NCBI GenBank assembly: GCA_958296385.1
Contig: OY282494.1
Coordinates: 479,416-543,415 of the forward strand
Origin: an uncultured Dehalococcoidia bacterium
Lineage (GTDB): Bacteria > Chloroflexota > Dehalococcoidia > Lucifugimonadales > UBA3495
Reading direction: 5' to 3'
DNA length: 64,000 bases
Below the pieces are notes generated by a model that saw only the letters and a program-made list of their open reading frames with translations, ran no database searches and was not told the DNA's origin. Each line of letters starts with the position of its first letter. Positions within the stretch are counted from its first letter, which is position 1. The translations under genes were made by a program, and so were the position numbers. This document shows, in pieces, positions 42,144 to 51,118 of this stretch.

Positions 42144-45100
42144 TTACATCGTCAGCGAACGGTACAGCATCGGCAGACGCTCTGGCAGTGCCCAGATGTC
42201 GTCCAGCACCTCGTAATTCAAGTCGCCGCACATGGTTTTGAGATAGTCGTGCCCGGCCTTGTCCACCGTCAGGCAGAAGGGGTTGATTTCCTTGCGCCTG
42301 GCCTCCAGCAATGCCTGGTGCGTGTCGTGCACGGCGTACTCTTTCTCCACTCCCTCACGGCTGTAACCCCGGTCCTGCGGCCGCCCGTCGCTGATTAGAA
42401 ACAGGATTTTCGTCGCCGCATCCTGGTTCTCCAGCTTGGTGATGGCGTGCCGGATCGCCGAGCCCATCCGCGTCGCGTGCAGCGGCGTAACCTTGTCAAT
42501 CCGACGCTTGATTTTGTCGTTGAACTGTTCCTCGATGTCCTTGATGACGTAAAACTCCACGTTCTCCCGGCCATAGCCGGAGAACCCGTAGATGCCGTAG
42601 GTATCGCCAATTGACTCCAGCGCGTTGATGAGCAAAGCGCAGCTCTCCCGCTCCAGGTCAATGATGCGCTTGTAGTGCCGGCGCACCAGCCCCTCCCGCC
42701 GCCGCCGCAGCCATACCATGTACTCCACCGGATCATCGGGCGCGTCCCGGTCGTCCACCGAGTGCCGCCCTTCGTCAATGGCTTCGGCGGTGGACGCCGA
42801 CATATCCAGCAGGAACACCACGGCCACGTTCCGCTGCACCCGGTTGCGCCGCCAGTAGATTTTCTCGTCCGGCGGCACGTTCATCCGCAAGTCCGCCCAC
42901 GCCTCCAGCGCCGCGTTCAAGTCGATGTCCTCGCCGTCAATGAGCCGGTAGGTCTTGCGCCACGTCTCCGGCATAATCAACTCAAACTGCCGCTTGATGT
43001 GGGCCAGCAGCGACGCGTAGTTCCGCAGCGAGTCGTTGTAAAAGTTGTGGTCGCCTTCGTCCAGCACTTTTTCCTTGACTACGCACCAGCGCGGCTTGTA
43101 GTCGTTGGCCCGGAAATCCCATTCGTCATAGACGTAGGTCTTAGGCTCCAGCGCCTCCAGTTCTCCCCCGGCGTCATCATCGTGCAGGATTGGCCCATAG
43201 CCCCGGCCCGGATCGTTCGACGGCGGCGGAACGCCGGCTTCCTTCATAATGTTCTGGGCGAACATCGCCATACTCTGGTCCACGTCCCCTTCCTGAGCGT
43301 CCAGTTCCAGCTCCGCGCTGTCCTGCAACAGCTGCTCCAGCTCTTCCTGCGTCATCGGTTCGGCGTCGCCCATCTGGCTCTGGTCCATCTGCAACTTGGT
43401 CAGCAGCTGCACCATCTCCGGTTTAAAGTCCCCCCGGTATTCCACAGGTTCGGGCGATTCGTAGGGGTCACCGTCTCCCTGTTCCCCCTGCTGGTCGTTC
43501 ATCGCCGCCTGCAACTTGTCCAGCAGCGCCTCGTACTCTTCCTCCGAGAACTCGCCCGGATCATCCAAGTCTTCCGGTTGATACTCGTCCTCCGGCTGCT
43601 GCTCGTTCTGCAAGCGCGAGATGATTTCGTAGGCCCGCAGCGCCGCCTCTCCGGTGTCCTCAATCGACGCCCGGACGGTGCGGAGACGGTGCATGATGCG
43701 AGCCAGCATCAGCGCCTCTTCCCGGTATTCCTGCGGCACCGGCAGCCCGTCAAAGCGGTCCAGACTCATCCGCACCAGCAGCTCAATCAGCGCCTCTTGC
43801 AGCGGCAGTTCCTCAATGCGCGGCCGGTACGCCAGCGCGCTGTCCTGCACGTCCAAAGCCGGCCGTCGGATGCCGGGGTATTCCGTCTTGATGCGGTAAT
43901 CCAGCCGGCAGTCTTCCAGCACGCTGAACAGGTCAAACACCATCCGCCGGTCTTCAAACAGCGACAGGAACCGCCCGATGTCCGTAAAGACCCGCATCGT
44001 GCCGCCCGGCCCGTCCGCCGGCTCCACCGCCGGCCCCACGTCAGCGTCTTGCAGCCGGAAATGCTCCGCGGTGGCCGTGCGTATCGCCTCCATCCGCGCC
44101 TGTATCGCCTCCTCCATCGCAAACCGCCGGTCGTCAAACACGTTGGCCGGAGTCGTAAAGTCAAACTGGAAACTGCCAAACTCCAGGTGCGAAACCTGAT
44201 GCGTCGCCACCACCTTGAACCAGGCAAAGTTCTGCGCTTTGTCGTTGTAGTTGTCCACCATCGGCGGCAGGTACACCTTGGTGCCGTCGGTAGAAGCCGT
44301 ATCCTGGTCAACCCACCCAATCTGCTTGCGCACCAGCTCCGCCGTACTCAACACTTCAATGTTCGCCCCGGACAGCGCCCGCGTGTACAGACGCATAATC
44401 CCCTTCACCCGCTCCAGTTCCAGGCTCGAGGACAGCGTTTCCAGCAGCGCCTCGGACGTATTGGACTCAATCTTAAAGAACGCGATGCCGCTCTCCGGAT
44501 TGTCGTTGAGCAGCTGCACCCCGTGCTCGTACCACTGGTCCAGCTGCGGCAGCGTGATGCGGTTCAGCACCGGGTCCAAACTCTTCAGGAACGGCGGCAC
44601 CGCATCGGGCGTAGTAGCCAGCAGCCCTTCGCACAGGTCCAGAATATGCCCCTGCGACCCGGCCGACACGTGCGCCAGCGCCTGCGCCCCGTCGTAGAGA
44701 AAGCGCGACGTATCCCGCAGCCCCATCTTCGCCAGCTTTTCGCCCAGCCTGAGAAAACGCCCCGTCTGCCCCTCTTCAACGTGCTGCAACGCCCGCGGGG
44801 CCATCTCCAGGCAGGACTTAACCTCCCGCCAGCTGCTGTCCGTAAGCGCGCGCGACATCGAGAGAAACGCCTCCCGCTCCCGCCCCATCCCCGGCAGCAC
44901 GTCCCGCCCCAGCACCAAACACTCCGCCGCCACGTCGTAAGACTTGTACGACAGCGCCTCAATCAGCGATGCGAACACCTCCACGTCCCAGAACGGCAGG
45001 TTCCGCACCAAGTCCGGGCTGACCTCAAAGAACCGCGCCGCCAGCGTGCTGGATTTCCAGGTTCCCTTGTACAGTGAGCGGCCCAGTCCGGCCCAGCGGG

Positions 45101-45452
45101 GTATGTACTGCGGCCGCAAATTGGTAACGATTGACGGGCTGGCCTTGAAAAAAGCCACCGCCAGCGTCGGCGAGTCCTGCGACAGATACGTGCCGCAGCG
45201 CGCCCACTGCATAAAGGACGCAAACGCCAGCGAGCGTGCCACTTCCGGACTAACCCGGTAGTACTCCACCGCCGACTCCCACGACCGCACCGTCTGCGCC
45301 CCGATGGACACCCCTTCCTTGGCCCACAGCGCCAGCTCTTCGTCGCTGAACGAATCGCCCATCGCCGCTGCCACGGCCTCGTAAGCCTCGGTCACTGCCG
45401 GGGGCAGTTTGCCCAATTCTGCCAGAAAGTCGCCTGATACGGGATTAGTCAA
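42144..45452 (-). CDS. large VWA-domain protein (NorD-like)
   Basis: A 1102-residue protein. The C-terminal 250 residues form a von Willebrand A domain with the metal-binding MIDAS motif DMSAST and later GSAIRHA and FLISDGRPQDRGY, the layout of NorD/CbbO proteins. The first 450 residues are a helical, repeat-like region (blocks such as SPEVARSLAFASFMQWA and FEVSPDLVRNLPFWD). The middle is acidic (EDEYQPEDLDDPGEFSEEEYEALLDKL). Partners of this type act with a MoxR ATPase to remodel metal-dependent enzymes; such an ATPase is two genes upstream. The start is TTG after CAGGAG, overlapping the Nudix stop by eight bases. Confidence 0.85.
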   Translation of the reverse strand: MTNPVSGDFLAELGKLPPAVTEAYEAVAAAMGDSFSDEELALWAKEGVSIGAQTVRSWESAVEYYRVSPEVARSLAFASFMQWARCGTYLSQDSPTLAVAFFKASPSIVTNLRPQYIPRWAGLGRSLYKGTWKSSTLAARFFEVSPDLVRNLPFWDVEVFASLIEALSYKSYDVAAECLVLGRDVLPGMGREREAFLSMSRALTDSSWREVKSCLEMAPRALQHVEEGQTGRFLRLGEKLAKMGLRDTSRFLYDGAQALAHVSAGSQGHILDLCEGLLATTPDAVPPFLKSLDPVLNRITLPQLDQWYEHGVQLLNDNPESGIAFFKIESNTSEALLETLSSSLELERVKGIMRLYTRALSGANIEVLSTAELVRKQIGWVDQDTASTDGTKVYLPPMVDNYNDKAQNFAWFKVVATHQVSHLEFGSFQFDFTTPANVFDDRRFAMEEAIQARMEAIRTATAEHFRLQDADVGPAVEPADGPGGTMRVFTDIGRFLSLFEDRRMVFDLFSVLEDCRLDYRIKTEYPGIRRPALDVQDSALAYRPRIEELPLQEALIELLVRMSLDRFDGLPVPQEYREEALMLARIMHRLRTVRASIEDTGEAALRAYEIISRLQNEQQPEDEYQPEDLDDPGEFSEEEYEALLDKLQAAMNDQQGEQGDGDPYESPEPVEYRGDFKPEMVQLLTKLQMDQSQMGDAEPMTQEELEQLLQDSAELELDAQEGDVDQSMAMFAQNIMKEAGVPPPSNDPGRGYGPILHDDDAGGELEALEPKTYVYDEWDFRANDYKPRWCVVKEKVLDEGDHNFYNDSLRNYASLLAHIKRQFELIMPETWRKTYRLIDGEDIDLNAALEAWADLRMNVPPDEKIYWRRNRVQRNVAVVFLLDMSASTAEAIDEGRHSVDDRDAPDDPVEYMVWLRRRREGLVRRHYKRIIDLERESCALLINALESIGDTYGIYGFSGYGRENVEFYVIKDIEEQFNDKIKRRIDKVTPLHATRMGSAIRHAITKLENQDAATKILFLISDGRPQDRGYSREGVEKEYAVHDTHQALLEARRKEINPFCLTVDKAGHDYLKTMCGDLNYEVLDDIWALPERLPMLYRSLTM

Positions 45453-46041
45453 GGCTCCTGCCCTCCTTATTCAGTCCGTCCTCAAGCACTTCAAGGAACT
45501 GGTCGAGGATTTTGGCGGTGGCGCCGTACACCAGATGCTGCTCATACCCGTATGACCGCACCGCAACACGCTGGCCGTCTTCCATCCGCGAATCCCAGCG
45601 AATCGTCGCCGGGCTCCGCAGTATGCTCATCGGAATTTCTACCACTTCGGCAATTTCTATGGAACTCGGCCGGAACTCGTAAGGATACGGTATCGTCCCC
45701 ACGAATACTTTCACCAGAAAGTTGCTCCGCGTCACGTTGTCGTCCAGCCGTCCCAGCATCGTTATGTCGTTACGGGCAATGCCCATTTCTTCCTCGGTTT
45801 CCCGCCGGGCCGTGTCTTCAAAGTCCCGGTCTTCCGGGTCCTTGGCCCCTCCGGGAAAGGACATTTCCCCCTTGTGATGCTCAACCTCCATCGACCGCTT
45901 GTTCAGCAGCACGCAAAGTTCGCCGTCCTTCGGGTACAGCAGCAGCATAACCGCCGCCGGCATCAATCCGTCAGCGGCGGCAGTATGCTGCTGGCGGCCC
46001 GCCAGCGCCTCGCGTATCAGCTCAAGGGTCAATTCGCCCAT
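45445..46041 (-). CDS. Nudix hydrolase, CoA pyrophosphatase-like (NudL)
   Basis: A 198-residue protein with the NudL/CoAse order: AAVMLLLYPKDGELCVLLNKRS, then VEHHKGEMSFPGGAKDPEDRDFEDTARRETEEEMGI, which holds both the Nudix box and the preceding MSFPGG element of CoA-type Nudix proteins. It would hydrolyse CoA or acyl-CoA into phosphopantetheine and 3',5'-ADP. The gene coaE, which completes CoA, lies two genes upstream in the same run. This strengthens the assignment. It sits between the MoxR ATPase and the VWA protein. Confidence 0.85.
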   Translation of the reverse strand: MGELTLELIREALAGRQQHTAAADGLMPAAVMLLLYPKDGELCVLLNKRSMEVEHHKGEMSFPGGAKDPEDRDFEDTARRETEEEMGIARNDITMLGRLDDNVTRSNFLVKVFVGTIPYPYEFRPSSIEIAEVVEIPMSILRSPATIRWDSRMEDGQRVAVRSYGYEQHLVYGATAKILDQFLEVLEDGLNKEGRSLD

Positions 46042-46050
46042 GCCGCCCCG

Positions 46051-46959
46051 CTACTCAAAGATGGAGTACACCACTTCTTCAATGCTGCGCTGCAACTCCG
46101 CCTCGTCGCTCAGCGTCCACACGATGGCCACTTGGCAAGCCCGCCGCGCCGATATGCCCTGCGTCATCAGCCGCCCGGCGTAAATGAGCAAACGCGTGCT
46201 CGCCCCCTCCGCCAGCCCATGCTCCCGCAGGTTCCGAATCTTGTCGCCCAGCCGCGCCAGCGCGTGAGCCTCTTCGTCGCTGCACCCGGACTCTTTGGCG
46301 ACAATTTCCGCCTCAACGTCCACCGGAGGATAGTCAAACTCAATTGAGATGAAACGCTGCCGCGTGCTGTGCTTCAGGTCTTTCAGCGCGCTCTGGTAGT
46401 GCGGATTGTACGAGATGCACAGCAGAAAGCGGTCGTCCGCCTCAATGATGTTGCCCGTCTTCTCCACCGGCAAAATCCGCCGGTGGTCCGTCAGCGGGTG
46501 AATCAGCACCGTCGTATCTTTCCGCGCCTCCACCACTTCGTCCAGGTACAGGATCGCCCCGGCTTTGACGGCGCGGGTCATCGGCCCGTCAATCCAGCGC
46601 GTCCCCTGCGCGTCCAGCAGGTAGCGTCCCACCAGGTCGCTGGCCGTCAGGTCTTCGTGGCAGGCGATGGTAACCAGCGGCACCCGCACCTCGCCTTCCC
46701 CCATATCCTGCCCTTCCTGCCGCACCGTCGTAATCGGACGCCCCAGCTTCCAGGCCATGTACTCGACGAATCGCGTCTTGCCGCAGCCCGTCGGCCCTTT
46801 CAGCAGCACCGGAATGTGCTGCTCGTAAGCCGCCTCAAACAGCTCCAGCTCATCCCCCACGGCCCGGTAGTAGGGCTCGCTGCGGACCAGGAACTCCTCG
46901 ATGGCGAACTCCTTGTACTGGGGTTCGTCTTCCAGCATTTCAACGTTAGCTTCAACCAT
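46051..46959 (-). CDS. MoxR-type AAA+ ATPase (CbbQ/NirQ/NorQ)
   Basis: A 302-residue ATPase with Walker [18 protein letters not shown], Walker [11 protein letters not shown], sensor ISYNPHYQ and [15 protein letters not shown]. This is the CbbQ/NirQ/NorQ branch, which with a VWA partner activates rubisco or nitric oxide reductase. The VWA partner follows after a Nudix gene. No target enzyme of the known kind is nearby, so the client is unknown. The ATG used follows AAGG; it overlaps the coaE stop by eight bases, which couples translation. Confidence 0.9.
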   Translation of the reverse strand: MVEANVEMLEDEPQYKEFAIEEFLVRSEPYYRAVGDELELFEAAYEQHIPVLLKGPTGCGKTRFVEYMAWKLGRPITTVRQEGQDMGEGEVRVPLVTIACHEDLTASDLVGRYLLDAQGTRWIDGPMTRAVKAGAILYLDEVVEARKDTTVLIHPLTDHRRILPVEKTGNIIEADDRFLLCISYNPHYQSALKDLKHSTRQRFISIEFDYPPVDVEAEIVAKESGCSDEEAHALARLGDKIRNLREHGLAEGASTRLLIYAGRLMTQGISARRACQVAIVWTLSDEAELQRSIEEVVYSIFE

Positions 46960-47569
46960 TATTTTGATTAACCTTCCCTTTGACTCGCGTCTCCCAGAGA
47001 TTGGATACCGTGTGCTGCAAGGCGGCCAGGTCGCCGGTGTTCTCCACCACCACGTCGGAGCGGCGGCGGCGTTCGGCGGCCGGCATTTGCGAGTTAATTC
47101 GTTTCCGTGCTTCCTCTTCACTCAGGCCATTGCGTTCGTTCAGCCGCTTGACGACGGTATCGGCCGGAGCGTCCGTAGTCCAAACCTCGTCAACCAGCGT
47201 ATCCCACCCGGCTTCAAACAGCACCGCCGCCTCCACGATAGCCACCTCGCAGCCATCAGCGCAGAGCGTCGTCTTGCGGTCTTCCACCATCCGGGCCATC
47301 AGCGGGTGCATAATACCGTTCAGCCGTTCCAGCTGCCCCGAATCGGCGAACACGATTGCCCCCAGCCTGCGGCGGTCAATCTCACCCTCCGGGGTCAGTA
47401 TGTCCTTCCCAAACGCTGCGACTACCGCCTCCCAAGCCGTGCTGTGCGGCGTATATGCCTCGTGGCCCAGACGGTCAGCGTCAATAATGGCCGCGCCGCA
47501 CGCCTCTAAAAGGTTAGCAACTGCGCTTTTCCCAGTGCCAATGCCACCCGTAAGCCCAATCGTAAGCAT
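46952..47569 (-). CDS. coaE: dephospho-CoA kinase
   Basis: A 205-residue P-loop kinase with the family opening [21 protein letters not shown], the [10 protein letters not shown] element, [29 protein letters not shown] and the [18 protein letters not shown] lid. It phosphorylates the ribose 3' position of dephospho-CoA in the last step of CoA synthesis. Gene order on this strand is rimI-like, coaE, MoxR ATPase, Nudix, VWA. A longer open frame upstream has no start signal. Confidence 0.93.
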   Translation of the reverse strand: MLTIGLTGGIGTGKSAVANLLEACGAAIIDADRLGHEAYTPHSTAWEAVVAAFGKDILTPEGEIDRRRLGAIVFADSGQLERLNGIMHPLMARMVEDRKTTLCADGCEVAIVEAAVLFEAGWDTLVDEVWTTDAPADTVVKRLNERNGLSEEEARKRINSQMPAAERRRRSDVVVENTGDLAALQHTVSNLWETRVKGKVNQNNG

Positions 47570-47685
47570 AACCGCCCAGCAACTTAAACTGCCCGCCATT
47601 CTAGCAAGCCCCATAAACAAGGTCAACCGCCAACCGACCGCAAAATCGCCGCCGCCCCCGGTTCACCCTACTACAATTCGCCAAA

Positions 47686-48363
47686 CTACAATTCAATCAC
47701 CGGCGTCCCGTAGCGCTGGTGAAACCGTTCCTCCAAAGCGTAAAACTTCTCCCGGTAAGCGTTGGCGTGGATGTGGTCCGTGGTCATTATGACGGCGTCC
47801 TCTTTGTTGTCGGCGTAATAATTCTTGCGGATGCCCATTTCGTTGAACCCATATTTGTCGTACAGCCGCTGGGCGATGAAGTTGGACACCCTAGCCTCCA
47901 GCGTAACCTCATCCATCCCCTGCTCGTAAGCCACCCGCACCGTGCCGATGAGCAGCAGCTCCCCAATGCCGCACCCCCGCAGCGATTCCCGCACCGCTAT
48001 CTCGGTGATGTGCGCCTGATTCCCTTGCAGCCAGATTCCCACGTACCCGGCCAGCCGGTCGTCCTCCGTATCGCCCCCAACCCCCAGCGCTGATTTCACC
48101 CCCCGCACCATCCGCGCCCACATCGAAGCATCGGCGGCATCGGCAGCGACAGCGTCCGCATCCCCGTCGCCATCCCCATCGCCGCCGTCGCCCGCCCCGT
48201 CCGGCTCCGGTTCCGTCAGGTAAGCCACCAGAAACCGGCAATAGCGGCTGTTCAGTTCCCGCCGGAACGGCGTGCCAACCCACCCCGGCGTGAACGCCTC
48301 CCGCTCAATGTCAATCACCTGCGGAATGTCTTCCGCCCGCATCCGCCGTATCGCTGCATCCAT
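47686..48363 (-). CDS. RimI-like GNAT acetyltransferase with acidic insertion
   Basis: A 225-residue GNAT protein. It opens AAIRRMRAEDIPQVIDIEREAFTPGW, and the acetyl-CoA loop region is TEIAVRESLRGCGIGELLLIGTV followed by TLEARVSNFIAQRLYDKYGF, as in RimI (N-acetylation of ribosomal protein S18). Between strand two and strand three there is a roughly 50-residue Asp/Gly/Ala-rich insertion (PDGAGDGGDGDGDGDADAV) that normal RimI lacks. The C-terminus is also longer. AAAGGA fits the second ATG better than the first, which would touch its own ribosome site. Confidence 0.82.
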   Translation of the reverse strand: MDAAIRRMRAEDIPQVIDIEREAFTPGWVGTPFRRELNSRYCRFLVAYLTEPEPDGAGDGGDGDGDGDADAVAADAADASMWARMVRGVKSALGVGGDTEDDRLAGYVGIWLQGNQAHITEIAVRESLRGCGIGELLLIGTVRVAYEQGMDEVTLEARVSNFIAQRLYDKYGFNEMGIRKNYYADNKEDAVIMTTDHIHANAYREKFYALEERFHQRYGTPVIEL

Positions 48364-48508
48364 TTTTGCCGTCATCCTTTTGACCGCTTAACCGCCCCGG
48401 TATCGTCCAGACCAAAACCACCGGCACGATAACCCGTCCCAGCCGGCAACACATTCTAACAAACCGCCGCCCCGACCGATTCCCGCACCGCGATGAATCT
48501 CAACGCCG

Positions 48509-48578
48509 CAGCAGCCCCCTTGCCCTCAAGGATCCGCAGGGGGTCTGGGGGAAATCATTTCCCCCAGCGTCAACCCCC
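48509..48578. repeat. palindromic GC-rich repeat, copy 2
   Basis: Matches copy 1: GCAGCCCCCTTGCC at the left, GGGGGTCTGGGGG in the middle and the same 23-base palindrome at 48545-48567. Confidence 0.8.
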
Positions 48579-48739
48579 AAATCCCCAAAATCAGCGACAC
48601 TCCCCCTATTGCCAAACGGTACACCCGTTCGTGTAAGATACATCTATCGGGCATCTCAACCAACCAATCCCCCCTCAGCCGTCCTCGCTCGAGAACATCC
48701 CCTGAGGAACCGGGGCCATCACACCGCTAGCACCACCGC

Positions 48740-48949
48740 CGGAGATTCAAGTCAAAACGGCCAGTCAGCAAAAAATCGCAATCGGCAAGGGTAGTCCCAT
48801 CCCCGCTTACACGGCGTGGGCTGCCTCCGCAGGGTATCGAGCTTCAGCCCGCGTGCTGTCCCCCCAAAGGATAGGCCACGTAAAATGAAGGTCCAAAATA
48901 GTTGCGTACCCACCTCCGGCCGTAGGGCTGACAACGACTTGAATCTCCG
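48740..48949. ncRNA. possible structured RNA or MITE with 14 bp inverted ends
   Basis: CGGAGATTCAAGTC at 48740-48753 is matched by its exact complement at 48936-48949. Inside, GTCAGC near the left end can pair with GCTGAC near the right end, and CACG..CG..GGGCTG at 48810-48824 pairs with CAGCCC..CG..CGTG at 48845-48855. The whole can fold as a long rod. Either a structured RNA (rod shape as in 6S RNA) or a small transposon-like element would give this pattern. No SRP or tmRNA signature was found. Confidence 0.4.
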
Positions 48950-49057
48950 ACACCAACCACCAAATCCACCGCCCGATAAACGCCCGATACCACACCCGCC
49001 CGATACCAGACAACCGCAACCCCACTCCCAAAGGATGACCGATTATGACTTGACCAA

Positions 49058-50293
49058 TCAGCGCAGCCGGATTGAGCCATACTGACCGTCAAACCCCGGT
49101 GTTATGTCAACGTTGCCGGCCCGCGCGTCCAGTATCGCCGCTGCCACGTCCTCCGCAGCAGCGGCTTGCAAATCCCCCGCCGACGCAAAAAGCAGTGCCG
49201 CCAGCTCACTGCCCACGCCGTCTATGATGGCCGCGTACTCTCGCTGCACCGTCCGGGTATTCGCCCCCACGTTCCGCACCGCGCCGATGATTTCTTGCAG
49301 CGGTATCAACCGCGCAAAAGGCGGCCCGCCGTGCCCCGACCGAACAAAACCGTCACCATCCGGGCCTGCCGCCCCGGAAACTATCGCCTCAGACACCGCC
49401 GCCCCGGACAGCGCCCCCACCCGGTGCAACACCCCCAGCGTCAGCATACGCCCGCACACCGGACAAACCGGCCCCTGCCTGGCCAGCGCCGCCCCGTCGT
49501 AAGCCACGCCGCACTTGCGATGCCCGCTGTAATGGTACTTCCCCTCCTCCGGGTAAAACTCAACCGTATAGGCCACCCCCGACTCCCGCAGCGCCGTCCG
49601 CAGCCCCGTCCACGACAGCGGAGCGTCAAACGCCGTCAGCTCCCGCCCCAGCCGGCCCAGCGAGTGAGCATCCGAGAACGACACCGTCGACCGGGTCTGC
49701 AAGTCCGGCACCCCGCCCGTCATCGCCGGGTCTGCCGACAGCCCGCTCTCTACGGCGGTAATCTCCGCCGCCAAATCCCCAAAACATTCCTCCAGACTGT
49801 CAAACCCGCTGCGCGAACCGTAAAGCCCGTACCACGGCGTCCAGGCGTGCGCCGGTATGATGACCGCCTCCGCGCTAACCTCAAATGCCAGCTCAGTAAG
49901 CCCCCGCGCCGACAGCGACACCGTAGGCCGCCCGTCGCTCTCCAGCTTGCCAAACCGCGCCAGCCGATTCGTAAAGTCCCCGGCCGCCTCCAGCGTAGGC
50001 ATCAGCGCCAGCAGATGAATCCGCCGCCCCCGCCCGTCCTGTTTGTACACGCAGCTAATCTCGGTTCCGGGTACAAACCGCACGCCGCCGTAGGCGTACA
50101 GCCCATCCCCGTCAGCCTCCAGCTGATTCCGCAGACTTTCCGCCCAAACCGGATGCGTAAAGTCCCCGGTTGCCAGCAGATTAATCCCCCTGATTTTCGC
50201 CCACGACGCCAGGTTCTCCACCGTCAACCCTTTGCTGCACGCAAAGGCATAGGGCGAGTGCACGTGCAAATCGGCGAGAAACGGCGTTGCCAC
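49058..50293 (-). CDS. endonuclease Q-like PHP-domain protein
   Basis: A 411-residue protein. The PHP metal motifs are LADLHVHSPYAFACSK at the start, ATGDFTHPVW, IPAHAWTPWYGLYGS and SFSDAHS. After the PHP domain comes a zinc element (CGVAYD, then CPVCGR) and a helical C-terminus. This composition is that of EndoQ, which nicks DNA 5' of deaminated bases and abasic sites in Thermococcales and a few bacteria. Some annotation pipelines label it a UvrD-like helicase, but no helicase motifs are present. The gene lies alone before a gene-free region. Confidence 0.82.
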   Translation of the reverse strand: MATPFLADLHVHSPYAFACSKGLTVENLASWAKIRGINLLATGDFTHPVWAESLRNQLEADGDGLYAYGGVRFVPGTEISCVYKQDGRGRRIHLLALMPTLEAAGDFTNRLARFGKLESDGRPTVSLSARGLTELAFEVSAEAVIIPAHAWTPWYGLYGSRSGFDSLEECFGDLAAEITAVESGLSADPAMTGGVPDLQTRSTVSFSDAHSLGRLGRELTAFDAPLSWTGLRTALRESGVAYTVEFYPEEGKYHYSGHRKCGVAYDGAALARQGPVCPVCGRMLTLGVLHRVGALSGAAVSEAIVSGAAGPDGDGFVRSGHGGPPFARLIPLQEIIGAVRNVGANTRTVQREYAAIIDGVGSELAALLFASAGDLQAAAAEDVAAAILDARAGNVDITPGFDGQYGSIRLR

Positions 50294-50305
50294 GTGCTGC
50301 GCCGG

Positions 50306-51067
50306 TCAGGATGCGGCCAGGAGCGTGTTCGCCAGTTCCTGCGGGCTTGCCACCGCTACCTGATGCCCCGCGTTCAGCTCGATTACCGACGCCCCCGGCA
50401 CCCGGGCCGCCATCGCCCGCTGCCGTCCCGCCGCAATCAGCCGGTTGTTAGTCAGCACGATGTACGTAACCGGACAGGGCAATTCCTCCAGATTCAGCCC
50501 CGCCGCCTCCGTAAGCATCCGCAGCGGCAGCGGCCCGCTGTGCCCGATGGCCTCCACTTTCCGCATCATATCCAGCTCGCCAAACCAGTACCGGCCGATT
50601 ATGTCACTAGGCACGGTTATATCCCGCCCCGTCAGCCCGCTGAGCATCGCGCACGAGCGCACGATGGCCCGCGTCGCCAGCGGGTAAGCCGACAGCGCGG
50701 GTTTCCCGCTGGCCGGCACAATCCCGGACACCAGCACGATACGCCGGGGCTTGACCGCCAGTTCCCCAACCGCCCGCAGCGCAACCGTACCGCCCAGCTC
50801 GTGGCCCACCAGCACGTAATCGCTGAAACTCTCCCCCTCCACCACGTCCGCGATAGCCTTGACCCCTTCCCGCAAGCTAACCAGCGCCGCATCCTGCCCC
50901 CGGTCCGCTCCGTGTCCGGGCAAGTCAATAGCCCGAACCCTTAGCGCCTGCTTAGGCCGGTACAAACGCGGCGGATGCTCCACCGGCGCCGTCATATGCC
51001 CCCAAACCTTCCCCCAACTCCGCGCCCCCTGCGTAGTCCCATGCACCAACAAATAATCCGACACCAT
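50306..51067 (-). CDS. alpha/beta hydrolase-fold protein with Glu at the nucleophile position
   Basis: A 253-residue alpha/beta hydrolase of the plant-esterase/hydroxynitrile-lyase-like type (LLVHGTTQGARSWGKVW, AIDLPGHGAD, ending LNAGHQVAVASPQELA). The nucleophile elbow, normally GHSLGG, reads GHELGG here, so the catalytic serine is replaced by glutamate; the late histidine is kept. It is therefore a pseudoenzyme, or an enzyme with a different mechanism. It lies 12 bases downstream of the endonuclease Q gene's start on the same strand, so the two probably share a transcript. Confidence 0.8.
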   Translation of the reverse strand: MVSDYLLVHGTTQGARSWGKVWGHMTAPVEHPPRLYRPKQALRVRAIDLPGHGADRGQDAALVSLREGVKAIADVVEGESFSDYVLVGHELGGTVALRAVGELAVKPRRIVLVSGIVPASGKPALSAYPLATRAIVRSCAMLSGLTGRDITVPSDIIGRYWFGELDMMRKVEAIGHSGPLPLRMLTEAAGLNLEELPCPVTYIVLTNNRLIAAGRQRAMAARVPGASVIELNAGHQVAVASPQELANTLLAAS

Positions 51068-51118
51068 TACCTCCTGCTAATCGCCCCTAGCGTCAACTGC
51101 GTAATCCCAGGCATACCG

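Larger units (their letters stand above)
48376..49057. other. gene-free interval between rimI-like gene and endonuclease Q gene
   Basis: No gene with a plausible start and pattern is seen in 680 bases. It holds copy 2 of the palindromic repeat (48509-48578) and a 210 bp element bounded by a 14 bp inverted repeat (48740-48949), described separately. The remainder is C-rich without obvious features. Confidence 0.6.

Noticed and set aside
42675-45077. 800-codon plus-strand frame opposite the VWA gene
   Set aside because: Arg/Pro/His-rich with no recognisable motif; the minus strand carries a clear VWA protein over the same bases.
48740-48949. SRP RNA or tmRNA
   Set aside because: The GGAA-type apical motif with AGCA of SRP RNA and the tRNA-like ends of tmRNA are absent.
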